This document shows, in pieces, positions 1 to 8,092 of a stretch of 64,000 nucleotides of DNA. This DNA comes from Parabacteroides distasonis (GTDB lineage: Bacteria > Bacteroidota > Bacteroidia > Bacteroidales > Tannerellaceae), in NCBI GenBank assembly GCA_015060925.1, contig SUXM01000003.1, positions 1 to 64,000 of the forward strand, given 5' to 3'. The position numbers and the translations under genes were made by a program. Position 1 is the stretch's first letter; the number at the start of each line of letters is the position of its first letter. Under the pieces are notes generated by a model. It was given only the letters and a program-made list of their open reading frames with translations. It had not been told where the DNA came from and made no database searches.

Positions 1-465
1 AACAGCAAGATGCGGCATATCTATTTAAGTTTGCCCTACTTCACAAAAAGGGAAGAGGAATGTGAAACCGATTTTGATCGTTGGATGTATCTATTGAAGA
101 ATATGGACAGTTTTGAGAAAATACCGGAATATGCCCCGAAGTCAGTGTTTGGCAAGATTTTGGAGGTGGCGGATGTAGCCTCGTTGAATGAAGAGGAGCG
201 TTGGGAGTATGACCAAGCGCTCAAACATTACCGAGACTACAATAACACGTTACACACCAGTTACCGCCAAGGCAAAGAAGAGGGGTATGCCGAAGGCAGA
301 AATGAGGGGCGATTTGAAGGACTTGCCGAGGGTGAAGCTATCGGTTTGACAAAAGGAATCCGTCAGATGCTTCGTAATATGCAGGACATAGGAATGGATA
401 TGGCTACGATGGCTCGGATAACCAAACTGTCTGAAAAAGAAGTGGTAAAATTATTGCAGAAATAA
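1..465 (+). CDS. Rpn-family PD-(D/E)XK nuclease / putative transposase, 3' fragment
   Basis: The frame is open from base 1, so the N-terminal nuclease core lies outside the window and only the C-terminal part is seen. What remains matches the tail of Rpn (recombination-promoting nuclease, formerly YhgA-like transposase) proteins. It has a helical segment with FDRWMYLLKN, then a Gly/Glu/Arg-rich stretch of EGxxEGxxEG repeats (about residues 90-115), and a short C-terminal helical region ending in KLSEKEVVKLLQK that resembles a small HTH. The family is scattered through Bacteroidota genomes in many divergent copies and is linked to DNA cleavage and RecA-independent recombination. No terminal repeats are visible here. 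Identification is good for the family; activity cannot be judged because the catalytic part is missing. Confidence 0.75.
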   Translation, partial: NSKMRHIYLSLPYFTKREEECETDFDRWMYLLKNMDSFEKIPEYAPKSVFGKILEVADVASLNEEERWEYDQALKHYRDYNNTLHTSYRQGKEEGYAEGRNEGRFEGLAEGEAIGLTKGIRQMLRNMQDIGMDMATMARITKLSEKEVVKLLQK

Positions 466-484
466 ACCAATCATTATCTTTGAC

Positions 485-516
485 AAGTCAGCCGAAAAAC
501 AGATTTCGGTTGGCTT
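485..516 (+). terminator. Hairpin downstream of Rpn gene
   Basis: A 13-bp stem pairs 485-497 with 504-516, including two G-U pairs, around a 6-nt loop. It lies 20 bases after the Rpn stop codon. No strong T-run follows, so it may be a weak terminator. It separates the Rpn gene from the capsule operon leader. Confidence 0.5.
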
Positions 517-763
517 GAATATTTATAACTAAAATCCTAAAAGCTATGGAAAAATTCATGCTCCTTTTACATTTGTTGAACAAAATAGATTCTCCTTTGT
601 TTTAGATAGTGAGGAGATGGTTCATGCTCATATTATTGTTATTGATACATGTTTTTTCCTCTTGTTTTTTTAATGTATATATTTTCTATCGATTGATAAT
701 CAACAGTTTTGTAAACTGTTGAAGTCCCCCCGATATATCATGACACTTTAATATTGTTCATTT
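517..763 (+). promoter_or_regulatory. Capsule operon leader region with hairpin
   Basis: This AT-rich leader precedes upxY and holds no convincing ORF. A perfect 9-bp stem (701-709 with 713-721, 3-nt loop) sits 43 bases before the GTG start. A short palindrome, TTTGTT-g-AACAAA, lies at 572-584. In Bacteroides fragilis the UpxY proteins act on the 5' leader of their own operon to prevent premature termination, so the 701-721 hairpin is a candidate pause or target element. I looked for the long inverted repeats that flank invertible capsule promoters and found none, and I cannot name the promoter with confidence. Confidence 0.4.
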
Positions 764-1321
764 GTGGAAGTTTTAAGTAGGAATAAACCTTGTTGGTATG
801 TACTTCGTGTAACTTATCAGCGAGAATTACAGGCAAAAGCAAAGTTAGATGAATTACACATTGAGAATTTTGTACCCATGCAAAAGATTCGTTTGAGAGG
901 TAAATCCGGAAAGTTTGTATGGGGGTCAAAGGTGTTGTTGCACAATTATATTTTTGTGAATGCCTCTCAAGAACAAATTCAAGGATTGAAACAGGCGATG
1001 CTTCCTTATTTACGTTATGTGATGTATCATGATGAGAATGGGGTAAGGAAGATTCAGACGGTCCCGGAACGTCAGATGAGAAACTTTATTGCGATTGTAG
1101 GAACAGAAGATGAACGGATAATGTATCTCAATCCGGAAAAGATCGATTTGTCGAAAGGTGATAAGGTGCGTGTATTGGGTGGCTCTTTCGAAGGCGTGGA
1201 AGGAACTTTTATGCGCGTTGTAAATGAGAAAAAGGAAAAACGGGTAGTTGTGAAAATTGCCGGCTTAGTTGCTGTTGCAACAGCCTCTTTACCCATGTCT
1301 TTGGTTGAAAAAATACAATAG
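764..1321 (+). CDS. upxY: UpxY-type NusG-like transcription antiterminator
   Basis: This 185-residue NusG paralogue has an NGN domain (about residues 8-110, opening CWYVLRVTYQRE and containing VLLHNYIFV) and a KOW domain near residues 125-150 (SKGDKVRVLGGSFEGVEGTF). UpxY proteins are specialised NusG factors that load on the leader of the following capsular polysaccharide operon and suppress early termination. Each locus has its own. The start is a GTG at 764: the frame has no upstream ATG and is closed just before by stops. A wecA-like gene follows after 26 bp. In B. fragilis upxY is normally followed by upxZ, which inhibits the UpxY of other loci. Here upxZ is absent. Family assignment is secure; the target operon is inferred from position. 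Confidence 0.9.
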   Translation: MEVLSRNKPCWYVLRVTYQRELQAKAKLDELHIENFVPMQKIRLRGKSGKFVWGSKVLLHNYIFVNASQEQIQGLKQAMLPYLRYVMYHDENGVRKIQTVPERQMRNFIAIVGTEDERIMYLNPEKIDLSKGDKVRVLGGSFEGVEGTFMRVVNEKKEKRVVVKIAGLVAVATASLPMSLVEKIQ

Positions 1322-1347
1322 AGTTTTATCTTTACAATATATATTAG

Positions 1348-2481
1348 ATGATTTTTTGGACAATCTGCGTATTGGCTGTAGGGTTGGTCAGTATGATCTT
1401 GGCCGGTATTTTAATACCTCAAATCCTTCGTGTCGCTTTTCTTAAAAGACTGTTTGATATTCCGAATGAACGAAAGATTCACCGTACGGTAGTTCCGCGT
1501 TTGGGCGGAATGGCTTTTGTGCCGGTTGTTTTTTTCTCTATTTCTTTGGTATTGGGAGGTTCTATCGTGTTAGGACATGATGCCTTATATCGAGAAGTCA
1601 TTGGGAATATGAAGTCTTTATCTTTAATATCTTGCGCTGTGATTATGCTTTATTTGGTTGGTCTGGTTGATGATCTGATTGGAGTAAAGTATAGAACAAA
1701 GTTTACGGTACAGATCTTATGTGCTCTTTTTTTGGTTGCCTCTGGTATGTCTTTGGCTAATTTTCAGGGCTTATTGTTTATCCATGTTTTACCTTTATGG
1801 ATCGGTATCCCTTTTACGGTATTGTTGGTGGTTTTTATCATCAATGCGATTAATTTGATTGATGGGATAGATGGGTTAGCTTCCGGTTTAGCTGGTATGT
1901 CTTTGTTGTTTTATGGCTTTATCTTTTACGTGTTACATGAATATGTTTATGCTTTAGTAGCATTTGCTGTCTTAGGAACAGTCATTCCCTTTTTCTATTA
2001 TAATGTTTTTGGTAAAGCGGAACGTCGGAAAAAGATTTTTATGGGAGACACCGGTACTTTGACAATTGGCCTATTTCTCTCTTTCTTGAGTTTAAAGCTT
2101 TGTACATGTGAGATGAAACAGATCGTTTTGGTAAATCCGTTGGTGATGGCATTTGTTCCGTTTATGATACCTTGTTTGGATGTCTTAAGAGTTTTTTGGT
2201 GTCGAATCCGTAACCATAAGAACCCTTTCATGCCGGATAAGACTCATATTCACCATAAACTGATGGGGATAGGGTTAAACCAACATATGACTATGATCTC
2301 TCTCTTGTTAATTTCTTTAACAATCTCTGTTGTCAATATATTTCTGTCACTTTATTGGGATATCAATTTTTTATTACTGTTTGATTTGATGATTTGGGTG
2401 ATTTTTAATAGATGGCTAACTCGTCAAAAAGAAAAATATAACGAACAGAAAATGGTTAAAAACATATACATCCATGAGTAA
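1348..2481 (+). CDS. WecA/TagO-like undecaprenyl-phosphate HexNAc-1-phosphate transferase
   Basis: A polytopic membrane protein of the MraY/WecA phosphoglycosyltransferase superfamily, 377 residues with about 10-11 hydrophobic segments. It transfers a HexNAc-1-phosphate from a UDP-sugar to undecaprenyl phosphate on the cytoplasmic face, starting a polysaccharide repeat. Visible motifs are the Asp pair in LVDDLIG (D108-D109), NLIDGIDGLASG (about 168-179), MGDTGT (about 231-236) and the basic HIHHKL loop (about 302-307), all characteristic of the polyprenyl-phosphate side. It is the only initiating transferase in the locus; no WbaP/WcfS-type enzyme is present, so it probably starts this glycan. 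The donor could be UDP-GlcNAc, UDP-GalNAc or the dideoxy-amino sugar made downstream. It overlaps the next gene by 8 bp, indicating translational coupling. Confidence 0.88.
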   Translation: MIFWTICVLAVGLVSMILAGILIPQILRVAFLKRLFDIPNERKIHRTVVPRLGGMAFVPVVFFSISLVLGGSIVLGHDALYREVIGNMKSLSLISCAVIMLYLVGLVDDLIGVKYRTKFTVQILCALFLVASGMSLANFQGLLFIHVLPLWIGIPFTVLLVVFIINAINLIDGIDGLASGLAGMSLLFYGFIFYVLHEYVYALVAFAVLGTVIPFFYYNVFGKAERRKKIFMGDTGTLTIGLFLSFLSLKLCTCEMKQIVLVNPLVMAFVPFMIPCLDVLRVFWCRIRNHKNPFMPDKTHIHHKLMGIGLNQHMTMISLLLISLTISVVNIFLSLYWDINFLLLFDLMIWVIFNRWLTRQKEKYNEQKMVKNIYIHE

Positions 2482-3451
2482 AATTCTTGTTACCGGTGGA
2501 GCCGGCTTTATTGGCTCTAATTTATGTGAGGCACTTTTGAAACGTGGGGAAAACGTTGTTTGCCTTGATAATTTTTCGACAGGACATATCTATAATCTAA
2601 TTCCTTTAATAGATGCATATCCGAAACGTTTTCAGTTGATAGTAGGTGATATTCGCAAAATTGAAGACTGTCGGAGAGCTGTAGAAGGGGTTGACTATGT
2701 TTTGCATGAGGCAGCCTTAGGGTCTGTTCCTCGTTCTATCAAAGATCCGATAACAACCAATGAGGTGAATATCAGTGGTTTTTTGAATATGATAATGACT
2801 GCGAGGGAAACCGGAGTTAGACGTTTTATTTTTGCAACCAGTAGTTCTACGTATGGTGATAGTGAAGCTCTTCCTAAAATAGAAGATGTGATTGGAAAGC
2901 CTCTTTCTCCGTATGCGATTAGCAAATATGTAGATGAGTTGTATGCGGATGTTTTTTCTCGAATATACGAGGGGTTTGAGTATATTGGGCTTCGTTATTT
3001 TAATGTTTTTGGACGTCGGCAAGATCCCCTTAGTGCTTATGCCGCAGTTATTCCTTTGTTTGTAAAAAAGTTTATGAATCATGAGGCTCCAACTATCAAT
3101 GGTAATGGAGAATATAGTCGTGATTTTACCTACATCGATAATGTGATAGAAATGAATTTACGTGCCATAGATACCGATAATGTTACAGCAATAAATCAAA
3201 TATATAATGCGGCATGCGGTGAACGGACAACATTGAACCAATTAGTCGGTTACCTTAAAGAATTTCTATCGGAATCAGATCCGAAGATTAACAAGATAGA
3301 ACCTATATATGGACCGAATCGAGCAGGTGATATACCACATTCGTTAGCCAGTATCGAAAAGGCAAAACGTTTGTTGGGTTACGTTCCCAAATACAACATA
3401 TGTGAGGGGTTGCGTGAGGCTTGTAAATGGTATTGGGATAACTTGAGATAA
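2474..3451 (+). CDS. wbpP: UDP-N-acetylglucosamine 4-epimerase, WbpP/TviC type
   Basis: This extended short-chain dehydrogenase interconverts UDP-GlcNAc and UDP-GalNAc. At 325 residues it has the NAD-binding GGAGFIGS (8-15), the catalytic serine region ATSSSTYGD (121-129) and Y147-x-x-x-K151. Several stretches match the WbpP/VipB group rather than GalE, notably SVPRSIKDPITTN, GKPLSPYAISKYV, LRYFNVFGRRQDP and the C-terminal KLLGYVPKY. The next gene encodes a WbpO/TviB-like 6-dehydrogenase, the usual partner, so the pair should supply UDP-GalNAc and then UDP-GalNAcA. The start overlaps the wecA-like gene. Direction and exact substrate are inferred from the family. Confidence 0.88.
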   Translation: MSKILVTGGAGFIGSNLCEALLKRGENVVCLDNFSTGHIYNLIPLIDAYPKRFQLIVGDIRKIEDCRRAVEGVDYVLHEAALGSVPRSIKDPITTNEVNISGFLNMIMTARETGVRRFIFATSSSTYGDSEALPKIEDVIGKPLSPYAISKYVDELYADVFSRIYEGFEYIGLRYFNVFGRRQDPLSAYAAVIPLFVKKFMNHEAPTINGNGEYSRDFTYIDNVIEMNLRAIDTDNVTAINQIYNAACGERTTLNQLVGYLKEFLSESDPKINKIEPIYGPNRAGDIPHSLASIEKAKRLLGYVPKYNICEGLREACKWYWDNLR

Positions 3452-3476
3452 ATAATCATTTGAAAAACATAAAATA

Positions 3477-4745
3477 ATGAAAGATTTTAAGATTTGTGTA
3501 ATCGGTTTAGGTTACGTAGGATTGCCTTTGGCACGACTATTCTCGACAAAGTATAAGACTGTAGGTTTTGATATGAATGCAAAGCGTTGTGAGGCTCTTA
3601 TGGAGGGACATGATTCAACTCTTGAGGTGAGTGATGAATTGTTACAAGAGGCAATCCATAAGCACGGATTTGTTTGTACATCAGATATAGAGGCTGTTCG
3701 AAACTGTAATTTTTATGTTGTGGCTGTTCCTACTCCTGTCGATGAAAATAAAAATCCGGATCTTTCTCCTCTTTATGCTGCTTCAACTACGGTTGGAAAA
3801 GTGATTTCTAAAGGGGATATTGTAGTATATGAATCAACTGTTTATCCGGGAGTTACGGAAGAGGAATGTATCCCTGTCGTTGAAAAAGTTTCCGGACTGA
3901 AATTGAATGTGGATTTCTTTGCCGGTTATTCACCGGAGCGTATCAATCCGGGAGATAAACATCATACAGTAGAGAAGATCAAAAAGGTGACTTCCGGATC
4001 TACTCCGGAAATAGGTAAAATCGTAGATGATGTTTATGCTTCTGTAATTACGGCGGGAACACATCTGGCTCCTTCGATGAAAGTGGCAGAAGCGGCTAAG
4101 GTGATTGAAAATTCGCAGCGTGATATCAATATTGCTTTTGTGAATGAGTTGTCGAAAATCTTTTCTAAAATGGATATTAATACATTTGATGTTCTTGAGG
4201 CTGCTGGTACAAAATGGAACTTTTTACCGTTTCGTCCGGGCTTGGTAGGTGGTCATTGTATAGGTGTTGACCCTTATTATTTGGCTCAGTGTGCTTTGCG
4301 TCATGGTTATAATCCTGAGATCATTTTAGCCGGTCGTCGAATGAATGATGGTATGGGAGAATATGTGGCTACGGAAACAATTAAACATATGCTTAAAAAA
4401 GGTATTCAGGTTCTTGATAGTCATGTGTTGATCTTAGGATTTACGTTTAAAGAAAACTGTCCGGATGTACGTAATACAAAGGTTATTGATATTTATCGGG
4501 TATTGAAAGATTACAATGTGAATATTACGGTTTATGATCCTTGGGCTAACTCGGAGGTGGTCAGACGTGAATATGGCATTGATATTACGAATGAATTGCC
4601 GATGGATAAATTTGAGGTTTTGATAATGAGTGTTGCACATGATAAATTTAAGGAATTGGAAGTGAAAAACTTAATGAAAGAAAATCATGTCATTTATGAT
4701 GTAAAAGGGATACTACCTGCTGAAATGGTAGATGCAAGGTTATAA
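3477..4745 (+). CDS. wbpO: UDP-N-acetyl-D-galactosamine 6-dehydrogenase, WbpO/TviB type
   Basis: A 422-residue nucleotide-sugar dehydrogenase that oxidises C6 in two NAD-dependent steps, here predicted to convert UDP-GalNAc into UDP-GalNAcA. The N-terminal Rossmann motif is GLGYVGLP (10-17). The catalytic cysteine is C261 in GGHCIGVDPYYLAQ. The C-terminal UDP-binding domain contains LGFTFKENCPDVRNTK and VYDPWA. The DPYYLAQCA form and the pairing with a WbpP-like epimerase favour WbpO/TviB over UDP-glucose dehydrogenase. The last 14 bases overlap the annotated start of the next gene, where base composition drops sharply towards AT; this marks the left edge of the variable cassette. Confidence 0.9.
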   Translation: MKDFKICVIGLGYVGLPLARLFSTKYKTVGFDMNAKRCEALMEGHDSTLEVSDELLQEAIHKHGFVCTSDIEAVRNCNFYVVAVPTPVDENKNPDLSPLYAASTTVGKVISKGDIVVYESTVYPGVTEEECIPVVEKVSGLKLNVDFFAGYSPERINPGDKHHTVEKIKKVTSGSTPEIGKIVDDVYASVITAGTHLAPSMKVAEAAKVIENSQRDINIAFVNELSKIFSKMDINTFDVLEAAGTKWNFLPFRPGLVGGHCIGVDPYYLAQCALRHGYNPEIILAGRRMNDGMGEYVATETIKHMLKKGIQVLDSHVLILGFTFKENCPDVRNTKVIDIYRVLKDYNVNITVYDPWANSEVVRREYGIDITNELPMDKFEVLIMSVAHDKFKELEVKNLMKENHVIYDVKGILPAEMVDARL

Positions 4746-5697
4746 ATCTGTATTTAGTAGAGATATGCGATTGTTGAAAGTACTAAAAAATCCCCTTATT
4801 CTTTTTGCTTATTTTTGGGTGAGATCTTCTAAATGGATACATAATGATATTCTATATCTAAAGGTTTTATTTTTTTGTAAAACATTGATAGTTCTTAGAT
4901 TAAAGAATCCGAAAAGATTTACAGAAAAGCTTCAATGGTTAAAGATTTATTATAACAGGTCTGTATTACATACTCAATTAGTGGATAAATATAGAGTACG
5001 AAAGTTTATCAGTCAGACGATTGGTGATGAATTTTTGTTTCCACTTATAGGAGTATGGGAACGGGTTGATGACATTGACTTATCGTTGCTTCCAGATCAG
5101 TTTGTTTTGAAAACGAATCACGATAGTGGGGGAATATGGATTTGTAAAAACAAAGCATCTTTTAAAGATAAATGGCCTACGTATAAAGAGGAAATAAGAA
5201 AAAGATTAAAATCAAATTATTATTTAAAAGGAAGAGAATATCCATATAAGAATGTAGAACCATGTGTTATTGCAGAAAAATATATGGTAGATGAATCCGG
5301 TATAGAATTGAAAGATTATAAATTTTTCTGTTTTAATGGTGAACCTCAAATTTTGTTTTATGCTTCTGAACGTTTTGCAGGAAAAGTTACAAACTTTGAT
5401 TTTTTTGATATGAATTTAAATAGGATTCCTATGTTTGCTAAAGGGCATCCTACAACTAAAAAAATAAAATTAAATATACCTAATTACGATAAGATGGTGG
5501 AAATTGCCAAGAAGCTATCTTCTGGTTTCCCCCATGTAAGAATAGATCTGTATAATATTAATGGACAAATCTATTTTGGAGAATTTACATTTCATCATGA
5601 TGGAGGATTTGTCCCATTTTATCCGAAGGATTGGGATATTAAGATGGGGAATTATATCCAATTACCACAAATACAAAGTAAAATGTATAAAATTTGA
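4732..5697 (+). CDS. TupA-like ATP-grasp protein, probable glycan-modifying or transfer enzyme
   Basis: This 321-residue protein belongs to the TupA-like ATP-grasp family, common in polysaccharide loci and often called a glycosyltransferase without proof. Supporting stretches are KNPKRFTEKLQWLK (about 55-70), LVDKYRVRKF, FVLKTNHDSGG (ATP-grasp lysine region), LKDYKFFCFNGEP and the C-terminal metal-binding FGEFTFHHDGG. TupA itself helps make teichuronopeptide, in which amino acids are joined to uronic acids; a role amidating or decorating GalNAcA is therefore possible. The annotated ATG overlaps the preceding gene by 14 bp; an internal ATG at 4765 (MRLLKVLK) is an alternative start. Codon use is much more AT-rich than in genes to the left. 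Confidence 0.75.
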   Translation: MQGYKSVFSRDMRLLKVLKNPLILFAYFWVRSSKWIHNDILYLKVLFFCKTLIVLRLKNPKRFTEKLQWLKIYYNRSVLHTQLVDKYRVRKFISQTIGDEFLFPLIGVWERVDDIDLSLLPDQFVLKTNHDSGGIWICKNKASFKDKWPTYKEEIRKRLKSNYYLKGREYPYKNVEPCVIAEKYMVDESGIELKDYKFFCFNGEPQILFYASERFAGKVTNFDFFDMNLNRIPMFAKGHPTTKKIKLNIPNYDKMVEIAKKLSSGFPHVRIDLYNINGQIYFGEFTFHHDGGFVPFYPKDWDIKMGNYIQLPQIQSKMYKI

Positions 5698-5748
5698 TTT
5701 GTGATGAAATAAACTTCCCATAAATAAACATTCAGACACTTTTTCATT

Positions 5749-7002
5749 TTGAATTTTAAAAAGGTATATAAGAGGATAAAGAACAGCAAAGAAGGGAGGG
5801 TCGTTTTTATAAATATGACCTATCTTTCAGTTTTACAAGTGGCAAGTTATCTGTTCCCATTAATAACGATTCCTTATCTTGCTAAAATTATAGGAACAGA
5901 AGGATATGGAAAAATTGCATTTGCAACAGCAATTATGACCTGGATAATTACAATTACCGATTGGGGATTTAATTATACAGCGACAAGGGATGTCGCTAAA
6001 AATAAAGAAGATATAGAAAAAATATCAATTGTATTTTCTAATGTATTGTGGGCAAGGTTACTTCTTATGTTTTTATCTTTAATTGTTCTTTTTATTTTAG
6101 TCTTACTAATCCCATATTTTAAAGAAAATTATGCAGTTATATTTGTCGCATTTCTTATGATACCCGGACATATTCTATTCCCTGAATGGTTTTTTCAGGC
6201 CTTAGAGAAGATGAAATTCATTTCAATACTGAATATTGTTTCGAAATTAGTTTTTACATTAGCTATCTTTATTTTTATAAAAGATAAAGAAGATTATATA
6301 TTACAACCGTTATTTTACTCTTTAGGATTTGTTATATCAGGTGTCATTTCATTCTATATAATTCTATATAAATGGAATATAAAACTAATAAAGCCTAATT
6401 TAAAAATAATATATAGAACAATACATAATTCAACGGATGTATTTATTAATAATTTAATGCCTAATTTATATAATTCATTATCGATTATTTTTTTAGGCTT
6501 TTATAATGGAAATACTGCAAACGGTATTTTTGACGCAGCTAATAGAATAATAGTTATAGCTCAAAATTTTTTTACTATTATATCAAGAAGTTTTTTCCCT
6601 TTTTTAGTTCGTCGATCAGAATTTTTTTTTCTATATGAAAAAATCAATGTGATAAGTTCATTAATTACGAGTATATTCATATTTATATTTTCTTCATTTA
6701 TTATAGATCTATTTTATACAAGTGAGTTTGAGGATGCAAAATGTGTTCTTAAAATAATGTCATTTTCCATTTTATTTGTTACACTTTCAAGTACGTATGG
6801 TATAAATTATATGATAATAAATGGATATGATAAAGAATTGAGAAATATTACATCTATATCTTCAATAATAGGTTTTATAATAGGATTTCATTTGATAAAA
6901 TATTATGGAGTTATAGGTACTGCTCTGACCATTGTTGTTACAAGATTTATATTGGGGATTAGTATTACATTTTCTGCTAAAATAAAACAAAAAATAAAAT
7001 GA
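5749..7002 (+). CDS. wzx: Wzx-family polysaccharide repeat-unit flippase
   Basis: A 417-residue polytopic protein with about 12 hydrophobic segments and the usual Wzx/MATE-like opening: a short basic N-terminus, then a helix reading LSVLQVASYLFPLITIPYLAKIIG and TEGYGKIAFATA. Such proteins flip lipid-linked repeat units across the inner membrane for Wzy-dependent polymerisation. The reading frame opens at a TTG (5749); the next Met (residue 23) would remove the basic N-terminus, so the TTG start looks better. It overlaps the next gene by 4 bp (ATGA). Base composition is very AT-rich with long A and T runs, consistent with a serotype-specific gene. Confidence 0.88.
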   Translation: MNFKKVYKRIKNSKEGRVVFINMTYLSVLQVASYLFPLITIPYLAKIIGTEGYGKIAFATAIMTWIITITDWGFNYTATRDVAKNKEDIEKISIVFSNVLWARLLLMFLSLIVLFILVLLIPYFKENYAVIFVAFLMIPGHILFPEWFFQALEKMKFISILNIVSKLVFTLAIFIFIKDKEDYILQPLFYSLGFVISGVISFYIILYKWNIKLIKPNLKIIYRTIHNSTDVFINNLMPNLYNSLSIIFLGFYNGNTANGIFDAANRIIVIAQNFFTIISRSFFPFLVRRSEFFFLYEKINVISSLITSIFIFIFSSFIIDLFYTSEFEDAKCVLKIMSFSILFVTLSSTYGINYMIINGYDKELRNITSISSIIGFIIGFHLIKYYGVIGTALTIVVTRFILGISITFSAKIKQKIK

Positions 7003-8015
7003 AGATAGGAATACATCATAGAGACTCTATCGGTTTCTTTTCAGAAAGATGGATAAAATATTGTAAAAAAAATCAGATACCATATAAACTTGTTAATGCT
7101 TATGATAGTAATATAATTGCTCAATTAGAAGATTGTGATGCTTTTATGTGGCATCATAGTAATTATGATTATCGTGATGCATTATTTGCCAATCAGCTTC
7201 TATTTTCATTGCAACAAGCGGGTAAAAAAGTATTTCCAGATTTTAATACAACTTGGCATTTTGATGATAAAGTTGGAGAAATGTATTTGTTACAAGCTGT
7301 AGGAGCTCCGGTTGTTCCTTCATTTGTTTTTTATAACAAAGAAGAGGCTCTTAAATGGGCTGAAAAGACGGATTTTCCTAAAGTTTTTAAATTACGTGGA
7401 GGATCAGGAAGTTCAAATGTTAAGTATGTCGGAAATAAAAAAACGGCAAAAAGATTAATTAATAAAGCATTTGATAATGGTTTTTCGCAGTATGATAAAT
7501 TTAGTCGGCTTAGAGATAGATATAATATGTTTAAAGAGGGAAAGGATACATTTTGGGGTGTTTGTAAATCGTTTGCTCGTTTGTTTATTTCTACAGAATA
7601 TTCAAAAATGTATGCTAAAGAACGTGGGTATGTCTACTTTCAAGAATTTATACCCAATAATAAATTTGATTTACGCATTGTCGTAATTGACAGAAAAGCT
7701 TTTGCTATTAAACGTTTATGCCGTGAAAATGACTTTAGAGCTTCGGGTAGTGGCAGTTTAATTTATGATAAAAATCAGATAGATATTCGTTGTATTCAAA
7801 TTTCTTTAGAAACAAGTAAAAACTTAGGTACTCAAAGTTGTGCATATGATTATGTTTTCGATGAAAATAATAATCCTCTTATTGTAGAAATTAGCTATGG
7901 TTTTGTTACATATGCTTATGATAAGTGTGAAGGTTACTGGGATGAAGATTTAGTTTGGCATGAAGGTCATAATTTTGATTTTTGTGGCTGGATGGTAAAA
8001 AGTATGATTGAATAA
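6999..8015 (+). CDS. RimK-like ATP-grasp carboxylate-amine ligase of the polysaccharide locus
   Basis: A 338-residue ATP-grasp protein. An N-terminal domain (about 1-90) precedes a recognisable nucleotide-binding core: FPKVFKLRGGSGSSNVKYV (about 126-145), YFQEFIPNNKFDLRIVVIDRKAFAIKR and a C-terminal NNPLIVEISYGF. In RimK-type ligases the last motif is usually E-x-N; here it reads EIS, so one metal ligand may be replaced. Such enzymes form amide bonds between a carboxylate and an amine. With UDP-GalNAcA predicted upstream, amidation of the uronic acid by an amino acid is an attractive but unproven role. It sits between wzx and the polymerase and overlaps wzx by 4 bp. Confidence 0.7.
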   Translation: MKIGIHHRDSIGFFSERWIKYCKKNQIPYKLVNAYDSNIIAQLEDCDAFMWHHSNYDYRDALFANQLLFSLQQAGKKVFPDFNTTWHFDDKVGEMYLLQAVGAPVVPSFVFYNKEEALKWAEKTDFPKVFKLRGGSGSSNVKYVGNKKTAKRLINKAFDNGFSQYDKFSRLRDRYNMFKEGKDTFWGVCKSFARLFISTEYSKMYAKERGYVYFQEFIPNNKFDLRIVVIDRKAFAIKRLCRENDFRASGSGSLIYDKNQIDIRCIQISLETSKNLGTQSCAYDYVFDENNNPLIVEISYGFVTYAYDKCEGYWDEDLVWHEGHNFDFCGWMVKSMIE

Positions 8016-8018
8016 AAA

Positions 8019-8055
8019 ATACTGTTATTTATAAAGAAGTAATGAATAACAGTAT
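8019..8055 (+). promoter_or_regulatory. Intra-operon hairpin, possible attenuator
   Basis: A perfect 11-bp inverted repeat (8019-8029 with 8045-8055; ATACTGTTATT and its complement) lies in the 77-bp gap between the ATP-grasp gene and the polymerase gene. It is one of the few sizeable gaps inside an otherwise tightly packed operon. It has no clean T-run after it. It could act as an mRNA stabiliser, pause site or attenuator overcome by UpxY. Confidence 0.4.
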
Positions 8056-8092
8056 ATTCGTATTTATTACAGATTAAAAAATCACAAGATAG

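Noticed and set aside
1..465. Complete insertion sequence at the left edge
   Set aside because: The Rpn-family 'transposase' label does not imply an IS; no terminal inverted repeats or target duplications are visible and the gene is cut by the window.
517..763. Invertible promoter upstream of the capsule operon
   Set aside because: No pair of long inverted repeats flanks the region and no invertase gene is adjacent; only short hairpins are present.
7471..7686. A 71-codon ORF inside the RimK-like gene
   Set aside because: It is in another frame of a well-supported gene and has no sensible protein features.
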